8,587 nucleotides of DNA from an uncultured Rickettsiales bacterium (lineage in GTDB: Bacteria > Pseudomonadota > Alphaproteobacteria > Rickettsiales > UBA998), in the NCBI GenBank assembly GCA_937982385.1, contig CALJMC010000069.1:1-8587 (forward strand), written 5' to 3'. This document shows positions 1 to 4,306 of this stretch, in pieces. The translations under genes were made by a program, and so were the position numbers. The notes beneath the pieces were generated by a model. That model had not been told where the DNA came from. It searched no databases and saw only the letters and a program-made list of their open reading frames with translations. Within the stretch, counting starts at the first letter, position 1. Every line of letters begins with the position of its first letter.

Positions 1-66
1 ATGAGAATATATGGATAGGGCTCTTTGAGCAAAGTGGCAGTTTAGCACTGCTCGTCTATCTATGCT

Positions 67-151
67 TGGTGCCCATGGAGGGACTTGAACCCCCACGTCT
101 TGCGACACTAGAACCTAAATCTAGCGTGTCTACCAATTTCACCACATGGGC
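67..151 (-). tRNA. tRNA-Leu (anticodon UAG)
   Basis: The reverse complement folds as a class II tRNA with the long variable arm of leucine tRNAs. The 7-bp acceptor stem pairs GCCCATG (from 151 inward) with CATGGGC (71-77). The discriminator base is A, and the 3' CCA is encoded in the DNA (67-69 on the minus strand). The anticodon stem CTAGA/TCTAG encloses the loop TTTAGGT, giving anticodon UAG, which reads CUN leucine codons (CUA best). The T-arm GGTTCAAGTCC is canonical. Length is 85 nt with CCA. No neighbouring tRNA or integrase is visible, so there is no sign of use as an integration site. Confidence 0.96.
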
Positions 152-166
152 ACATGCAGAATAGTC

Positions 167-197
167 AGCATAATCACCATATTTACTGGGATTGCAA
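167..197 (-). promoter_or_regulatory. possible promoter of tRNA-Leu
   Basis: On the minus strand TTGCAA (192-197) is followed, after 19 bases, by TATGCT (167-172). This would start transcription about 9 nt before the tRNA. The spacing is longer than ideal and both boxes are imperfect, so this is a tentative call based mainly on position. Confidence 0.3.
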
Positions 198-248
198 GTA
201 TTTTATAGTCGTTTTTTGTGCATTAGTGTATTTTTATTAAAATAGCAG

Positions 249-277
249 TTGTTAATAAAGTGTTAATAGTATATATA
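249..277 (+). promoter_or_regulatory. possible mucR promoter with direct repeats
   Basis: The very AT-rich region 200-345 ahead of the MucR gene holds TTGTTA (249-254), a 17-base spacer and TATATA (272-277), a passable sigma-70 pair. The octamer TGTTAATA occurs twice, at 250-257 and 261-268, exactly 11 bp apart and inside the spacer. MucR/Ros proteins bind AT-rich DNA containing T-A steps and commonly repress their own genes, so these repeats are reasonable candidate autoregulatory sites. That function is inference; the repeat itself is directly visible. Confidence 0.4.
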
Positions 278-354
278 GTTATGCATAGATTATTAATCTT
301 TATTTAATCTTTAGTTAAGAAATAATAATAAAAATAACTGTTGGAGGACAGACA

Positions 355-891
355 ATGAAAGAACAAACATACGAAAACCCACAACTTGCAGCAACAGCTG
401 AGGTGGTATCATCTTACCTTTTGAATCATAAGGTAGATATGGCTGAATTGGAAAATGTGATTGATTGCGTCTATAATGCATTTGAACGACTTGAGAGCGA
501 GAACTCTGTGGATTCAGCTAAGGTTGCCAACCATTCTGGGGTCGCTATTGAAGATTCTATTACCGACGAATATATTATTTGTTTGGAAGATGGAAAGCGC
601 CTTAAAATGTTAAAGCGTTATTTGCGTAATAATTATAACATGACGCCTGAAGATTATCGTAAGCGTTGGGGGTTGCCTGCTAACTATCCTATGGTTGCGC
701 CTAGTTATGCTGCAAAACGTAGTCAGCTTGCGAAGGATATTGGTTTGGGAAAGCAGTCGGCGGCGCAGAAAAATCCTGCCAAGCGTCTCAAGGTGATGAA
801 ACCTAAAGTTGAAAAATTGAGTAATGATTTGCCGCAAGGTGATTTGCAAATTGTTTCATCAACGGATGTGATGCGCGCTCGCGCCGTTTAG
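355..891 (+). CDS. MucR/Ros-family transcriptional regulator lacking most zinc ligands
   Basis: This 178-residue protein has the MucR-family layout: a helical N-terminal region (about 10-48, with the YxxN/ExxxxIxxVY-like pattern of the oligomerisation part) and a C-terminal DNA-binding core. The core runs from about residue 70 to 132 and shows CLEDGKRLKMLKR, NMTPEDYRKRWGLP and YPMVAPSYAAKRSQLAK, all family signatures. In canonical Ros/MucR the metal is held by C-x2-C-x9-H-x3-HH. Here those positions read Cys76, Asp79, Tyr89, Asn93 and Tyr94, so both histidines are gone. Family members in Mesorhizobium (Ml proteins) are known to fold and bind DNA without zinc, so the protein is probably still functional. 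MucR proteins act as global, H-NS-like repressors of AT-rich promoters. A basic tail (about 133-155) follows. GGAGG at 343-347, 7 bases before ATG, supports the start. The gene is monocistronic and ends before a terminator at 914-949. Confidence 0.93.
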   Translation: MKEQTYENPQLAATAEVVSSYLLNHKVDMAELENVIDCVYNAFERLESENSVDSAKVANHSGVAIEDSITDEYIICLEDGKRLKMLKRYLRNNYNMTPEDYRKRWGLPANYPMVAPSYAAKRSQLAKDIGLGKQSAAQKNPAKRLKVMKPKVEKLSNDLPQGDLQIVSSTDVMRARAV

Positions 892-913
892 TTGTAAACA
901 ATAACATAACTAT

Positions 914-949
914 AAACTAGTCAGTGACTGAAAGGTTGCTGGCTAGTTT
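914..949. terminator. bidirectional rho-independent terminator
   Basis: AAACTAGTCAG (914-924) pairs with CTGGCTAGTTT (939-949) in an 11-bp stem with one G-U pair and a 14-base loop. On the plus strand the stem runs into TTTTGTTTG, ending the MucR transcript. On the minus strand the other side reads into TTTATAGTTATG, a T-rich tail that can end the coq9-cluster transcript. The stop codon of the minus-strand gene (943-945) lies inside the stem. Confidence 0.8.
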
Positions 950-1458
950 TGTTTGCCTGTGGGGAAGAGTTTTCTCACGTTGCTGCCGCCAGTATTAGCT
1001 AATTGAGCTTTGGTTGTGCTGTTAGTGGTTTGGGATTGTTCGTTTTTATAGGCTTCCCAAAGCTTTGTGGGGTTGCTTTCTGTCGTAAAAATAGATGTTG
1101 CGCCCTTAGGGCTTTGCTGCATGTTAAGTTCGTTTTCAAATGCTTTTTTAAAGTGATCCGCAATGAATTCATTCATGGGTGCTAGATCGCGTTGTGATAC
1201 ATAGCCCGTTTTGGCGCCGTCAATAACTTCGTAAGCGTTTTGTTGGGTGAGTGGGTCCTGCTCTGCAAGGGAGTATATGGCTGTTTGTCCTGTGCTTAGA
1301 TGCATGCAAGCAGCAACGTAGAGTCCTGTGCGAAATGTTATTTGTTCATCCGTACTGCCGTTTGGCGTTGATTTGTTCGCAGTGTCTTTAATTTTCTGCA
1401 TGTCACGAATAAATTTTTCGAGGGCTTCGCCCGTGAGAGCTGTATCATTAGTCGTCAT
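943..1458 (-). CDS. uncharacterised 171-residue protein, last gene of coq9 cluster
   Basis: I do not recognise this family. The ORF remains open upstream to 1572, but that extension overlaps the preceding gene heavily. The start MTTNDTALTG at 1456-1458 overlaps the preceding stop by only 11 bases, the usual arrangement for translational coupling; GAGGAA lies 13 bases upstream. The protein is soluble-looking, with no signal peptide or membrane segment. Residues about 8-28 form a helical, charged stretch. The middle has one hydrophobic patch (RTGLYVAACMHL) followed by a helical region, and the C-terminal ~45 residues are rich in Ser, Thr, Asn and Gln and look disordered. Its stop codon lies within the terminator stem, so it closes the transcription unit. 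Function is unknown; co-transcription with coq9 is the only context. Confidence 0.7.
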   Translation of the reverse strand: MTTNDTALTGEALEKFIRDMQKIKDTANKSTPNGSTDEQITFRTGLYVAACMHLSTGQTAIYSLAEQDPLTQQNAYEVIDGAKTGYVSQRDLAPMNEFIADHFKKAFENELNMQQSPKGATSIFTTESNPTKLWEAYKNEQSQTTNSTTKAQLANTGGSNVRKLFPTGKQN

Positions 1459-1708
1459 ATTCAACGCCGTATTCCTCATGCATTTGCTGCTTGAGTTCTT
1501 CTGGGGCGCTTTCGCCATAGCCTGAATGCAGGATTTCACCGAAGTCTTTGAGGTCGAATATATCGGTCCCATTCATCGCGCGATCAAAGGCATTGCGTTT
1601 GACGGAGTCTAGTTTTAGGAAGAACCAGCTTGCCATTTTATCATCTGGTGTTGAGCGAATGTAATAGACAAGTGCGCGTTGCTTTGCGATTTTATCTGCG
1701 AATCCCAT
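1448..1708 (-). CDS. uncharacterised small protein, 86 residues
   Basis: Not recognised. This is a compact acidic protein with an aromatic-rich N-terminal half (RALVYYIRSTPDD, then WFFLKLDSVKRNAFDRAM) and an acidic, Tyr-containing C-terminus ending in EEYGVEYDD. There is no signal peptide, membrane helix or cysteine. GGAG about 7 bases before the ATG at 1706-1708 supports the start. It begins 12 bases after the coq9 stop and overlaps the next gene by 11 bases, so the three are almost certainly translated from one mRNA. The shared mRNA suggests, but does not prove, a role near ubiquinone synthesis or respiration. Confidence 0.75.
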   Translation of the reverse strand: MGFADKIAKQRALVYYIRSTPDDKMASWFFLKLDSVKRNAFDRAMNGTDIFDLKDFGEILHSGYGESAPEELKQQMHEEYGVEYDD

Positions 1709-1720
1709 AATTTTCTCCAG

Positions 1721-2353
1721 TTATGAACGGCGTAAGCCTGAGAATTTTTCTGTTAACCCTTTAACTTTAGCCTTAAATTTCTCAAATTGCATTACATTCT
1801 CGATTCTGCGACGCAAAAATGCCTCAGTTTCTTCGAGTGTGTCCGATTCGTCATTCAACCAGACGAATAAGGTGGCGCTATAGACTTTGGCGAGGGTGGC
1901 GCGTTTGGTGTAGAAATTAAAGTCGGTTGAGGTGTCGCCCGCTAAGTGCCACATTTCATCCATAGTGCAGGCGAGGGCCTTGGCAGAGCGTGCGGCATGT
2001 TGTGGCATCACCATATGTGCAATGGCGCGGCGTACGGCTTCTTTGTGTGGGTTGTGCTGATGCAGGCGCGTCATGACGATACATGCAATACGGTCGCGAA
2101 TGCGCATGTTAGAGAGTTTTGCATTAGCTAGTTCGTCTGCCATGCTTTCATCTGCTTTATGTGTGAAATAATCAATGACATCAGCGGGTGAGGTGCCAAA
2201 CACGCGGCGCCAGGTCATCTTGTCGTCATATCCCGCGCGTGTGCAGGCATTGTCGAGCATGGATTCCGTCCAGCCGTCAAATTGCGCGAGCTTTAATGCT
2301 TGCGTCAATATGGCTTCGCGGAGTGGTTCATTGATGTCTGGTTTTTCTGTCAT
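1721..2353 (-). CDS. coq9: COQ9-family ubiquinone biosynthesis protein
   Basis: This 210-residue protein belongs to the COQ9 family, whose members bind lipid and present the demethoxyubiquinone intermediate to the COQ7-type hydroxylase. An N-terminal TetR-like helical part (about 10-70, including the GWTESMLDNACTRAGYDD stretch) is followed by the COQ9 domain. That domain carries the family signature AGDTSTDFNFYTKRATLA (about 138-155), then YSATLFVWLNDES and a closing FLRRRIENVMQFEK segment. The protein is expected to be peripheral at the inner membrane. The ORF can be extended to a TTG at 2389, but the ATG at 2351-2353 is preferred because a TATAAT lies between the two and the family begins near there. 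No Shine-Dalgarno sequence precedes this ATG, so the message may be leaderless. The gene is second in a minus-strand run, 44 bases after the upstream stop. Confidence 0.92.
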   Translation of the reverse strand: MTEKPDINEPLREAILTQALKLAQFDGWTESMLDNACTRAGYDDKMTWRRVFGTSPADVIDYFTHKADESMADELANAKLSNMRIRDRIACIVMTRLHQHNPHKEAVRRAIAHMVMPQHAARSAKALACTMDEMWHLAGDTSTDFNFYTKRATLAKVYSATLFVWLNDESDTLEETEAFLRRRIENVMQFEKFKAKVKGLTEKFSGLRRS

Positions 2354-2359
2354 ATGCAG

Positions 2360-2389
2360 ATTATAGCGCGGAAATATGGCATTATGCAA
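2360..2389 (-). promoter_or_regulatory. internal promoter for coq9, predicting a leaderless mRNA
   Basis: On the minus strand TTGCAT (2384-2389) is followed after 18 bases by a perfect TATAAT (2360-2365). Only six bases separate the -10 box from the ATG at 2353, so the expected first transcribed base is the A of the start codon. There is no ribosome-binding sequence in this interval. The -10 match is strong and the -35 partial. Confidence 0.6.
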
Positions 2390-2397
2390 GCAAGATG

Positions 2398-2976
2398 CTA
2401 GCGGTGCATGCTATGGACAGCGGTGTCAGCGAGCGTTTCAATTCTATTGGCAATGCTGGTTACGATGGCATCGCGTGTTGAGATGCTTGTTGTTGGTCTG
2501 CTAAGGTCTGGCTCGTTTGCAGCCTCATCGAGCGATATGCCGCCAGTAACGTTGACGAAAGGTTTGTTGGTTTTTGCGTTGCTGTCTTTAGAGCGGCTAA
2601 AACCTTCATTCTCGAGCAAGCCAATCGCATGGTCAATTTCTACGTTCGTTTTGCGAGCTATGTTGACGTCTTCAATTGCGCCGCGTGCGCCGATAAACCC
2701 TGCGGCAGCTGTTGCTGCTGCACCTGCGGTATAGGCGATTACTGGTGCTAATTCTACAAGAGTAAATGCTGAGCTCATGAGGGCAGTAGCAGTGATGCCA
2801 ACCCCTGCGATAGCAGCGCCAATAGCACCAACAACGAGTGCGGGGGCGAGTCCGTCAGATGCCACTTCACGCAAAAAACCTTTTACCCCAGCCCAGCTAA
2901 GGCTCATTTTGCGGTCATCAAGCAAGCGAATATTATCGCCCGCTTGCTCTGCCTTTTTTACAATTTCTTCAACCAT
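2398..2976 (-). CDS. uncharacterised two-helix membrane protein upstream of coq9
   Basis: Not recognised. The 192-residue protein has a charged cytosolic-looking N-terminus (1-40), then two closely spaced Gly/Ala-rich hydrophobic segments at about 43-68 and 75-98. The short turn between them carries one Glu. A hydrophilic C-terminal half of about 90 residues follows, with a Ser/Asn/Thr-rich linker. The glycine- and alanine-rich hairpin, with motifs such as GAIGAAIAGVG, resembles membrane-inserting hairpins in general but identifies no family. AAGGAA (2982-2987) five bases before the ATG supports the start. It is the first gene of the minus-strand run that includes coq9 and lies just downstream of tRNA-His. 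A membrane protein beside a ubiquinone gene is suggestive only. Confidence 0.75.
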   Translation of the reverse strand: MVEEIVKKAEQAGDNIRLLDDRKMSLSWAGVKGFLREVASDGLAPALVVGAIGAAIAGVGITATALMSSAFTLVELAPVIAYTAGAAATAAAGFIGARGAIEDVNIARKTNVEIDHAIGLLENEGFSRSKDSNAKTNKPFVNVTGGISLDEAANEPDLSRPTTSISTRDAIVTSIANRIETLADTAVHSMHR

Positions 2977-2993
2977 AATGGTTCCTTGTCATT

Positions 2994-3010
2994 TACTACA
3001 TAGTAGTATA
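2994..3010 (-). promoter_or_regulatory. possible -10 box overlapped by a small inverted repeat
   Basis: TACTAC-ATA-GTAGTA (2994-3008) is a perfect 6-bp inverted repeat. It overlaps TATACT (3005-3010 on the minus strand), a good -10 box placed about 30 bases before the membrane-protein ATG. I found no convincing -35 box at the right spacing. The combination could be a regulated promoter with an operator, or a short hairpin in the leader of a tRNA-His read-through transcript. Confidence 0.3.
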
Positions 3011-3055
3011 GCGAATTTTGAGGGGAGTTGTATGACAGTTTTGTGAAGATGTAAG

Positions 3056-3133
<78 letters not shown>

Positions 3134-3149
3134 ACAAAAGAAGGGCTAT

Positions 3150-3178
3150 TTCATACCTATTGTCAGCACGTGCGTCAA
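3150..3178 (-). promoter_or_regulatory. sigma-70 promoter of tRNA-His
   Basis: On the minus strand TTGACG (3173-3178), a 17-base spacer and TATGAA (3150-3155) give a good sigma-70 promoter. Initiation is expected near 3143, about ten bases before the tRNA 5' end. The 8-bp palindrome GCACGTGC (3166-3173) lies within the spacer and abuts the -35 box. Confidence 0.65.
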
Positions 3179-3207
3179 GTAAATGCGTGTGCTGCCGTTT
3201 AAAATAG

Positions 3208-3666
3208 TTATTTGCAGCGATGCGATTTGTTTTTATTCACGTTTAAGCGTGGTGTGAAATCGGCATTATCCATCATGATCAGTGCTTTTTGCGCGCTTTC
3301 AATAGTGCCGAACTTCATGTTAAAGCTGCCATTTATTTTCCACTCTTCCGCATTGCCTTGGCTATGGCGACTGTGACGATTCTTGTTCACGCTGTAATTC
3401 ATGCTTTGCAATGTGTAATCTGCTGTTGCTTGCATTAGCATGGTCTCGATTTCTTGGATTTTGTTCTCAGGGAATGCAATCGCTGCCTCAGCAGTTGTTT
3501 CGCTGGCGTTAAAGTTCACTGACAATGTTGCATTTTCTTGAAAGCAGGTTGTCTTTTTTGCAGGGGCTGCTGGGGGAGCCATGGGAGTGGTTGCAATGGC
3601 ATTCATGGCTATGGATGATGCTGTGATAACGGTAAGAGCTGCAAGTATGTGTGATGATGTGCGCAT
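3208..3666 (-). CDS. secreted small protein of unknown function
   Basis: The 152-residue product begins with a Sec signal peptide: MRTSSH, a hydrophobic core ILAALTVITASSIAM, and a likely cleavage after NAIA (about residue 25). It is therefore probably periplasmic. A short Pro/Ala-rich linker (29-36) precedes a single predicted domain. The segment NATLSVNFNASETTAEAA, followed by a helix (NKIQEIETML) and a later beta-rich GSFNMKFGTIESAQKAL stretch, loosely recalls the SIMPL/DUF541 fold. The similarity is weak and I do not assign it. Two cysteines remain in the mature chain (41 and 151) and could form a disulfide joining its ends. The middle has a basic, His/Arg/Asn-rich patch (NKNRHSRHSQGN). 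AAGGAG (3673-3678) six bases before ATG supports the start. The gene stands alone, divergent from glnB. Confidence 0.75.
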   Translation of the reverse strand: MRTSSHILAALTVITASSIAMNAIATTPMAPPAAPAKKTTCFQENATLSVNFNASETTAEAAIAFPENKIQEIETMLMQATADYTLQSMNYSVNKNRHSRHSQGNAEEWKINGSFNMKFGTIESAQKALIMMDNADFTPRLNVNKNKSHRCK

Positions 3667-3695
3667 GAATGTCTCCTTGTGAGTGAATGGTAAGG

Positions 3696-3724
3696 ATAGT
3701 CGCGTATGTGAGGGATGTTGTCAA
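3696..3724 (-). promoter_or_regulatory. possible promoter of the secreted-protein gene
   Basis: A perfect TTGACA (3719-3724, minus strand) is followed after 17 bases by GACTAT (3696-3701), which matches the -10 consensus at only three positions. TATCCT (3693-3698) is a better box but is 20 bases away. The -35 box is convincing and the -10 is not. Confidence 0.4.
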
Positions 3725-3774
3725 GGTGCTGCTTAGTTGTTGCGTGAGTAAATTTAATTGACTAAATAATAGAC

Positions 3775-3799
3775 TTAATGATTAATAATTAATCATTAA
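3775..3799. promoter_or_regulatory. 25-bp perfect AT-rich palindrome upstream of glnB
   Basis: TTAATGATTAAT (3775-3786), one central A, then its exact reverse complement (3788-3799). The centre (3787) lies about 110 bp before the start expected from the sigma-54 promoter, within the usual range for enhancer-type activator sites. It does not match the GCAC-N7-GTGC form of NtrC sites, so the bound protein is unknown. Confidence 0.6.
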
Positions 3800-3823
3800 A
3801 GAGTGGTTTATTCATATTTATTG

Positions 3824-3853
3824 TTGACTAATTAACCGTAGTTAATTGATATT
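3824..3853 (+). promoter_or_regulatory. possible sigma-70 promoter of glnB containing a second palindrome
   Basis: TTGACT (3824-3829) and GATATT (3848-3853) are separated by 18 bases. The spacer is almost filled by a perfect inverted repeat, AATTAAC-CGTA-GTTAATT (3830-3847). A protein bound there would compete with RNA polymerase at this promoter. A sigma-70 promoter ahead of a sigma-54 promoter is the known layout of glnBA in Azospirillum. The octamer TTGACTAA here (3824-3831) also occurs at 3758-3765. Confidence 0.45.
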
Positions 3854-3870
3854 AAAGTATTTTTTTAAAG

Positions 3871-3886
3871 TGGCACGCGAAGTGCT
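3871..3886 (+). promoter_or_regulatory. sigma-54 (RpoN) promoter of glnBA
   Basis: TGGCACGCGAAGTGCT has the GG (-24) and GC (-12) doublets exactly ten bases apart and differs from consensus TGGCACG-N4-TTGCW only at the first T of the -12 element. The expected start is near 3897, leaving a leader of about 27 bases. This predicts induction of glnB and glnA under nitrogen limitation through sigma-54 and an NtrC-type activator. Confidence 0.85.
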
Positions 3887-3923
3887 ATAGAGAGCATGAA
3901 ACATACATAAAGTAACGAATATT

Positions 3924-4262
3924 ATGAAAAAAATTGAAGCGATTATAAAGCCGTTCAAACTGGACGAGATTAAAGAGGCACTGCAAGAGGCGGGGCTTCA
4001 GGGAATTACTGTCACTGAGGTGCGCGGGTTTGGTCGTCAAAAGGGGCATACTGAGCTGTATCGCGGTGCGGAATATGTGGTGGATTTTCTACCCAAGGTC
4101 AAAATGGAATTGGTTGTGACCGATGCCATGGTTGATCGCACAGTAGAAACTATTACAGAAATCGCTCGTACAGGGCGCATTGGCGATGGCAAAATTTTCA
4201 TCTCTAATGTCGAAGAGGTCATTCGTATCCGCACAGGAGAACGCGGCGACGATGCCATCTAA
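3924..4262 (+). CDS. glnB: nitrogen regulatory protein PII
   Basis: This is a 112-residue PII signal protein of normal family length. It forms a trimer that reads 2-oxoglutarate and ATP/ADP and passes nitrogen status to GlnE, NtrB and other targets. The T-loop signature YRGAEY ends in Tyr51, the residue uridylylated by GlnD. Lys58 follows in the T-loop base. The B-loop nucleotide-binding segment TGRIGDGKIF covers 83-92, and the C-loop RIRTGERG is at 101-108. It lies 44 bases upstream of glnA, the common alphaproteobacterial pairing, and is transcribed from the sigma-54 promoter at 3871-3886. The ribosome-binding sequence is weak (TAAAGTAACG). GlnB rather than GlnK is preferred because of the glnA partner and the absence of amtB. 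Confidence 0.97.
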   Translation: MKKIEAIIKPFKLDEIKEALQEAGLQGITVTEVRGFGRQKGHTELYRGAEYVVDFLPKVKMELVVTDAMVDRTVETITEIARTGRIGDGKIFISNVEEVIRIRTGERGDDAI

Positions 4263-4306
4263 TTATTACACTATTTAACCACTTTTAACTAACTTAAGGA
4301 AAGACC

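Noticed and set aside
27..53. Hairpin GAGC-AA-AGTG with CACT-GCTC downstream of tRNA-Leu
   Set aside because: It has no T run on the minus strand, a bulge and a competing fold (GCAGT/ACTGC), so it is not a supported terminator.
67..151. tRNA-Leu or tRNA-His as integration sites of a mobile element
   Set aside because: No integrase, direct repeat of a tRNA 3' end, or foreign-looking gene is visible nearby.
1459..1572. Upstream extension of the 171-residue protein (38 extra residues)
   Set aside because: It runs fully inside the well-formed 86-residue gene in another frame; the ATG at 1458 gives the usual short coupling overlap.
2408..3046. Plus-strand ORFs opposite the membrane-protein gene
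   Set aside because: Their Ala/Ser-rich composition mirrors the Gly/Ala-rich codons of the opposite strand; they have no convincing ribosome-binding site and no family.
3164..3194. CAGCAC/GTGCTG dyad between tRNA-His and the secreted-protein gene
   Set aside because: The 19-base loop and lack of a T tail do not support a terminator, and it overlaps the tRNA-His promoter.
3509..3724. 71-codon ORF overlapping the secreted-protein gene in another frame
   Set aside because: It is low complexity and His/Ser-rich, and is explained as a shadow of the gene that has the signal peptide and good ribosome-binding site.
3873..3885. GCAC-N5-GTGC read as an NtrC-binding site
   Set aside because: It coincides with the -24/-12 elements of the sigma-54 promoter and has a 5-base rather than 7-base spacer; the promoter explains it.
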